From an uncultured Bacteroidota bacterium (GTDB lineage: Bacteria; Bacteroidota; Bacteroidia; Chitinophagales; Chitinophagaceae): a DNA stretch of 64,000 bases. Every line of letters starts with the position of its first letter. Position 1 is the stretch's first letter. The notes under the pieces are model-generated. The model was not told the DNA's origin, did no database searches, and saw only the letters and a list, made by a program, of their open reading frames with translations. The stretch lies in NCBI GenBank assembly GCA_903831575.1, contig CAIKYB010000026.1, forward strand, positions 62,001 to 126,000. Direction: 5' to 3'. Shown one piece after another: positions 58,838 to 64,000 of the stretch. Made by a program: the position numbers and the translations under genes.

Positions 58838-59965
58838 TTGGAACGAGTTTGGTTATCATCTCCTCATATGGGGACAAAAGAATTTGAGTATGTGGCTGAT
58901 GCGTTTTCGACAAATTGGGTTGCTCCATTGGGGCCAAATGTCGACGCTTTTGAGAACCAGCTTACTGAATATCTTGGTGTTACAGGTGCTGTAACATTAA
59001 GTTCAGGTACAGCAGCTATCCATTTAGCACTTAAAATCTTGGGTGTTGGTTCAGGAGATATAGTTCTTTGTCAAAGTTTTACTTTCGCTGCTTCTGCTTT
59101 TCCTATTTCTTATTGTGATGCTATTCCTGTTTTTATTGACAGTGAACAAGAAACCTGGAATATGGATCCCTTATTGTTGGAAATCGCAATCAAGGATGCT
59201 ATCGCAAAAGGAAAAAAACCTGCGGCTATTCTTCTCGTTCATCTTTATGGTATGCCTGCAAAAATGACGCCCATTTTAAGCATTGCTACTCAATACGAAA
59301 TCCCAGTTATAGAAGATGCAGCTGAAGCACTTGGAAGTTTTTATGAACATAAAGCTTGCGGTAGTTTTGGGGAAATTGGAATATTAAGTTTCAATGGGAA
59401 TAAAATAATAACAACTAGCGGAGGCGGCGCATTAGTTTCTAATAAGGAGGCGATTTTGCAAAGAGTCAGATATCTTTCTGCACAAGCAAAGGAGCCCGCA
59501 CCTTATTATCTGCATAAAGAAATCGGCTATAATTACAGAATGAGCAATATCTGCGCAGGAATTGGCAGAGGACAAATGGAAGTATTGCCAGAGAGGATCA
59601 ATAGAAGAAGAGAAATATTTGACAGTTATAAAAAAGAATTTAGTTCAATAGAAGGCATTCAATTTTTAGAAGAACCACAGGGTTCCTTTTCTAACAGATG
59701 GTTAACTACAGTTTTATTTGATCATCAAATTTTTGGAAAAAACAAGAATGAAGAAGTTAGGGTTTCTCTAGAAAAACAACATATAGAATCCCGTCCTTTA
59801 TGGAAGCCTTTGCATCAACAGCCTGTTTTTGAAGCATGCAAATCTTATCTTAATGGCGTGTCGGATGAGTTGTTTGCAAATGGACTTTGTCTGCCTAGCG
59901 GATCAAATATGACAGCTGAAATTCATAATAAAGTAATAGCGCACATAAAGAAAATAATATCTTGA
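58838..59965 (+). CDS. DegT/DnrJ/EryC1/StrS aminotransferase (PglE-like; TTG start)
   Basis: VWLSSPHMGTKEFEYVADAFSTNWVAPLGPNVDAFENQL, VIEDAAEALGSFY, GILSFNGNKIITTSGGGALVS. Confidence 0.95.
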   Translation: MERVWLSSPHMGTKEFEYVADAFSTNWVAPLGPNVDAFENQLTEYLGVTGAVTLSSGTAAIHLALKILGVGSGDIVLCQSFTFAASAFPISYCDAIPVFIDSEQETWNMDPLLLEIAIKDAIAKGKKPAAILLVHLYGMPAKMTPILSIATQYEIPVIEDAAEALGSFYEHKACGSFGEIGILSFNGNKIITTSGGGALVSNKEAILQRVRYLSAQAKEPAPYYLHKEIGYNYRMSNICAGIGRGQMEVLPERINRRREIFDSYKKEFSSIEGIQFLEEPQGSFSNRWLTTVLFDHQIFGKNKNEEVRVSLEKQHIESRPLWKPLHQQPVFEACKSYLNGVSDELFANGLCLPSGSNMTAEIHNKVIAHIKKIIS

Positions 59966-61872
59966 AACTAAGACAAAAAATAGCTATTCGTCCTTCTCAG
60001 GTTGTATTAATAGGAGATCAGATCTTGATTGCCTTAGGGTTATTGTCAGCATTATTATCTTATTATCGACTACTATCAATCACTATTTTCCCTATTCATA
60101 CCATTATTTATCGAGTGTTAATTCATGTGTGTTTAGGAATCATTTCCTGGTTTTTGTTCGGCATCAATAAAAAAGTTATTCGATTTTTTAATAGTAAGGA
60201 TTACATTAATCTTATTTTTATTGTTTTTTTAATACATCTAATTAGTTATTTCTCCAGCATTTTCTTTCCAATAAAATATCTGCTAAAACCTGAAATATTT
60301 CTGATCAGTTTTTTTATAAATTCTTTTTTTATTATTGGCAGTAGGATTTTAATAAATTATTTATATTTCTATTACAGTCATTCTAAAATAAAAGGAGAAG
60401 AAAAAAGACTATTAATTTATGGAGCCGGAGAGCTGGGTGTTTTTCTGAAAAAATCTTTAATTACTCATTATCATAATGAATATAAATTGATTGCGTTTTT
60501 GGATGATGATAAGAATAAGATTGGAAGAAACATTGGCGGAGTAAAAGTTATCAGCGCATCATCTGATCTTAAGCTTCTGATTACCAAAGAAAAAATCACA
60601 GATATTATTATCGCCAATCAAGCAATCGCTGGCATAAAAAAATCATTGTTTTTAGAGCGGGTGCTCCCTTTAAAAATAAAAGTAAAGGAATTATCTTCCA
60701 TACAAACGCTTTTTGATCAGGGTTTTAATATTAACAAATTGGAATCCATTGACATACAGGACTTGATGAATCGTGCTTCAATTCAACTGCACGATGAACA
60801 TGTTATAAATGTAGCAAGAGATAAAATTATTTTAGTTACAGGTGCGGCAGGTTCAATTGGTTCTGAAATCGTTCGTAAATTATCTGAACATAAGGCTGCA
60901 TTAATTATTTGCCTTGATTTTTCGGAAAGTGCATTATACGATTTAGAGCAAGACCTTAATAGAAAATTCCCACTCATCAATTATGAGTTTATCCTTGCGG
61001 ATATTCGAAATAAACAATTACTTGAAACTGTTTTTAATAAGTTTAGCCCTACGTTTATTTATCATGCAGCAGCGTATAAGCATGTGCCTATGATGGAAGA
61101 ATTTCCGTGGGAAGCGCTGCAAACAAATGTTTTTGGAACATTAAATCTTATAAAACTTTCTATAGCTCATGAAGTAGAAAAGTTTGTATTTATATCTTCT
61201 GATAAAGCAGTAAATCCTACAAGTATAATGGGTGCTTCCAAACGACTTGCTGAAATAATTGTTCAAGGTCATTCCTCGCCTGCGCACCATACAAGTTTTG
61301 TAGTAACGAGATTTGGTAATGTGTTGGGGTCGAATGGCTCTGTAGTGCCACTCTTTAAAAAACAGATTCAGTATGGTGGTCCTGTAACAGTGACTCATCC
61401 TGAAATGGTTCGTTTTTTTATGACAATTGCAGAGGCCTGCCAACTTGTGTTAGAGGCTTCAGTTATGGCGAAAGGAGGAGAAATTTACGTATTTGACATG
61501 GGGGAACCTGTTAAAATCGTAGATTTGGCAAGAAATATGATCAGATTAGCAGGATACATACCTGATCAAGATATAAAAGTAGAGTTCATAGGAGAAAGGC
61601 AAGGAGAAAAATTGTATGAAGAAGTTTTTTCAAAAAATGAAAAAATTAAAGAAACGCATCATGGAAAAATAATGATAAGTCAGGAGCAACAGCATACAAT
61701 GGAAGAGGTTGAAGAAATTATTATTAATTTAAAAACCTTAGAAAATTCTTACAATGCTGGTCAATATAAATTAATGATAAAAAAATTATTGCCTGAATTT
61801 AAATCAACTATCAATAATATACTCAGCTTTAATTCTAGTAATAAAATAAATGAGCATAAACTTCAAAACTAA
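59962..61872 (+). CDS. Membrane-bound nucleoside-diphosphate sugar 4,6-dehydratase (PglF/WbpM/CapD family; TTG start)
   Basis: N-terminal TMs, LLIYGAGELGVFLKKSL, ILVTGAAGSIGSEIVRKL, YHAAAYKHVPMMEEFPWEALQTNVFGT, SSDKAVNPTSIMGASKRLAE. Confidence 0.95.
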   Translation: MKLRQKIAIRPSQVVLIGDQILIALGLLSALLSYYRLLSITIFPIHTIIYRVLIHVCLGIISWFLFGINKKVIRFFNSKDYINLIFIVFLIHLISYFSSIFFPIKYLLKPEIFLISFFINSFFIIGSRILINYLYFYYSHSKIKGEEKRLLIYGAGELGVFLKKSLITHYHNEYKLIAFLDDDKNKIGRNIGGVKVISASSDLKLLITKEKITDIIIANQAIAGIKKSLFLERVLPLKIKVKELSSIQTLFDQGFNINKLESIDIQDLMNRASIQLHDEHVINVARDKIILVTGAAGSIGSEIVRKLSEHKAALIICLDFSESALYDLEQDLNRKFPLINYEFILADIRNKQLLETVFNKFSPTFIYHAAAYKHVPMMEEFPWEALQTNVFGTLNLIKLSIAHEVEKFVFISSDKAVNPTSIMGASKRLAEIIVQGHSSPAHHTSFVVTRFGNVLGSNGSVVPLFKKQIQYGGPVTVTHPEMVRFFMTIAEACQLVLEASVMAKGGEIYVFDMGEPVKIVDLARNMIRLAGYIPDQDIKVEFIGERQGEKLYEEVFSKNEKIKETHHGKIMISQEQQHTMEEVEEIIINLKTLENSYNAGQYKLMIKKLLPEFKSTINNILSFNSSNKINEHKLQN

Positions 61873-61898
61873 TTATCTTTAATATTAATTCAATTTTT

Positions 61899-63068
61899 AT
61901 GATTTTTAAAAAGAGCCTATCTCTAGCACTATTATTGTTGACTTGCCAAATGGCATTATTTGCGCAAAATGCAAGATTCTCTCAAATCGGAACGGCATCA
62001 CAACAACTTAATCCCAGTTTAACTGGTCGATTTGATGGTAAAGCTAGAATGAGTAATTTATTTGGATGGTATACATCTGATAATCCTAAAAATGGGTATG
62101 CTGAAACGCAACATCAGAATATAGCATTTGATATCAAGTTTGGAAAATACCGCACCAGTGGGGATGACGCTGCTTCAAATGGGACAGCGGCAACAAATAA
62201 AAACGGTGCAAAGGATGAAACTCCAAAAGGGAAAAAACAAAATGGTTATTGGGGCTTAGGCGTAAACTATTACCATTACGGCGCTAGTAAATCTCCAATA
62301 GAAGCAAGCTTTATTTCATTATCAGTTGCACGACATTTTTATAATAAAAGCAATAAGTTTTATGGATTTGGAATTCAAGTAACCAATGCTTCGGGAAACT
62401 TAGATAGAACAAAAGGAACCCAATATGATAGAGAGATTTCAGGAGGAGGATTTCCTAACAGACCTGAAATTATGAAAAACGATAGTTCTTTAACAGGAAA
62501 ACAAACCTATACTGATTTTAATATTGGTGCATATTATGGTATGAATACAGAACCAATAATGTTTGAAATAGGGGTTTCATTATCTCACCTTTTTTATCCT
62601 GTATTCGATTTATATAACGATAATGACCATCCAAAATTGAGACATAGAGTATCATCCTATTCAAATTTGAGACTAAAATTGAATAGCAAATGGGGATTGG
62701 TGCAAAAAAATGTGTACTGGAGAGAGGGCTTATACTATAGAAGTAAATCTGATCACTCAACAGATACAACTGAGTGGGATGCTCCTTTGGAATCATTTTG
62801 GGCTGGTGTGGAATTCTTTAAAATAAACCCAAAATCTAACATCAATCTAAATTTCGGATTCAACACAAGATCATTTAGGACTTTGATGCCTTATTTAAAT
62901 TTAAATATCGGAAAATACATAGATTTAAGATATTCATATGAAATGCCAATTAATTCAAGAAATTTCAGGGCGTATTCGGCAAAACGAAATGAAATTGGGT
63001 TAGTGTTATCTTATGGTAGAAATACATCACGAGGCACTAATTTCTATAAAAAAGTTAATTTTTGGTAA
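61899..63068 (+). CDS. PorP/SprF family type IX secretion-associated membrane protein
   Basis: Signal peptide; ARFSQIGTASQQLNPSLTGRFDGKARMSNLF; barrel-like strands; C-terminal NEIGLVLSYGRN. Confidence 0.85.
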   Translation: MIFKKSLSLALLLLTCQMALFAQNARFSQIGTASQQLNPSLTGRFDGKARMSNLFGWYTSDNPKNGYAETQHQNIAFDIKFGKYRTSGDDAASNGTAATNKNGAKDETPKGKKQNGYWGLGVNYYHYGASKSPIEASFISLSVARHFYNKSNKFYGFGIQVTNASGNLDRTKGTQYDREISGGGFPNRPEIMKNDSSLTGKQTYTDFNIGAYYGMNTEPIMFEIGVSLSHLFYPVFDLYNDNDHPKLRHRVSSYSNLRLKLNSKWGLVQKNVYWREGLYYRSKSDHSTDTTEWDAPLESFWAGVEFFKINPKSNINLNFGFNTRSFRTLMPYLNLNIGKYIDLRYSYEMPINSRNFRAYSAKRNEIGLVLSYGRNTSRGTNFYKKVNFW

Positions 63069-63211
63069 TCAACAAAAAACAACAATCAATATAAATAATA
63101 ATCCAACCCTCATTAAGTTTTTGACATATAACACCTAAAATATTCAGCTTTAATCAAGACTGAATATTTATGGAATATTAAGTGGCAATAATCTAAAGTA
63201 AAAGTAAACAC

Positions 63212-64000
63212 ATGAAAATAAGCATCACTATTTTACTAACTGTTTTTTTAGTAAACAATTCATTTTGCCAATCAACATTAGAAAATTTAGGTCCTAATGT
63301 AAATAGTAAATATGCGGAATTGAGGCCAACCTTATCTGCAGACGGCAAAGTGCTTTATTTTGTAGTAGAAGGCCATCCTGAAAATGGAAAATACAAAGTA
63401 GACAAAACTTCACAAGACGTTTGGGTTACTGAATCTGATACTGCAGGGAATTGGGGAAAAGCTTTAAAATGCCCTGAGCCAATCAATAATAAAAATAATG
63501 ACAATGCAATTTTCTGGACTTCGGTTGATGGTAATAAAATACTCATCAGAGGTGCTTATGATAATGGAAAATATTTAGGAAGGGGTTTTTCCTCCGCTAC
63601 TAAAAATGCTACAGGTTGGTCTTCTCCACAAGCTATTAAAATAAAAGGTTACAATGGGATGTCTGTAGACAACTATGACGGCGCAATTTATGCGAATGAT
63701 GAGAAGACTATGCTTTTTTATTTATCCGAAGAAAAAAACAGTTTCTTAAATGATATTTATGTTAGTCAATTAGAAAGCAATAACGAATGGTCTGTCCCTC
63801 AAAAAATATCAGATAGTATAAGTCTTGATGATTATGATGAGATTGCTCCATTTGTTGCAGCAGATGGTGTAACCATGTATTTTTCAAGCGACAGGCCAGG
63901 TGGCTTTGGAGGATATGATATCTGGATGACAAAAAGATTAGATGACACGTGGAAGAATTGGTCAAATCCTGTAAATATGGGGGATTCTGTGAATTCTGAT
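63212..64000 (+). CDS. PD40 (WD40-like) repeat secreted protein; truncated at window end
   Basis: My translation: MKISITILLTVFLVNNSFCQ...LRPTLSADGKVLYFVVEG...EIAPFVAADGVTMYFSSDRPGGFGGYDIWMTKRLDDTWKNWSNPVNMGDSVNSD; open to the edge. Confidence 0.85.
   Translation, partial: MKISITILLTVFLVNNSFCQSTLENLGPNVNSKYAELRPTLSADGKVLYFVVEGHPENGKYKVDKTSQDVWVTESDTAGNWGKALKCPEPINNKNNDNAIFWTSVDGNKILIRGAYDNGKYLGRGFSSATKNATGWSSPQAIKIKGYNGMSVDNYDGAIYANDEKTMLFYLSEEKNSFLNDIYVSQLESNNEWSVPQKISDSISLDDYDEIAPFVAADGVTMYFSSDRPGGFGGYDIWMTKRLDDTWKNWSNPVNMGDSVNSD

Noticed and set aside
58779-58994. 71-aa plus-strand ORF overlapping the DegT aminotransferase start
   Set aside because: Alternative frame of the aminotransferase N-terminus; no independent support.
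1-64000. Integrated phage, transposon, rRNA operon or tRNA genes
   Set aside because: No integrase, transposase, phage structural genes, rRNA-like or cloverleaf sequences recognised by reading; tRNAs would need a tRNAscan run to exclude fully.

Overview
This 64 kb window is AT-rich chromosomal DNA from a Bacteroidota organism, most likely Chitinophagaceae-like. The evidence is GldC/GldE, PorP/SprF, DUF4290, TAnnTTTG-type promoter boxes, and the BamA-OmpH-OmpH-MurI and MreBCD-PBP2-RodA gene orders. I found about 67 protein-coding genes, mostly core housekeeping. They cover cell envelope (uppS, bamA, skp/ompH x2, murI, murA, mreBCD, mrdA, rodA, cdsA, psd), RNA and translation (rpmH, rnpA, serS, dusB, tadA), gliding-associated genes (gldC, gldE), a two-component system and an ECF sigma/anti-sigma operon. 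The main accessory block is an exopolysaccharide locus at about 49.5-61.9 kb: Wza, Wzc, epimerase, glycosyltransferase, GNAT, polymerase-like protein, deacetylase, PglC-like transferase, PglE-like aminotransferase and PglF/CapD-like dehydratase. It is followed by a PorP/SprF-like gene and a truncated PD40-repeat gene. I saw no rRNA, tRNA, CRISPR array, prophage or transposase. The most unusual structure is at 8.1-8.9 kb. A frameshifted ORF6N-domain gene lies between an intact tadA and a second, diverged copy of a tadA-like 5' end. This looks like a scar from an insertion that replaced the gene's 5' end. Other points of interest are an RGG-repeat tail on a DUF4290 protein, a TMTC-like GT-C/TPR protein, a peptide transporter with a large extra loop, a bacillosamine-type gene set without a recognisable PglD, periodic intergenic repeats, and frequent TTG starts. 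I found no clear new defence or mobile system.
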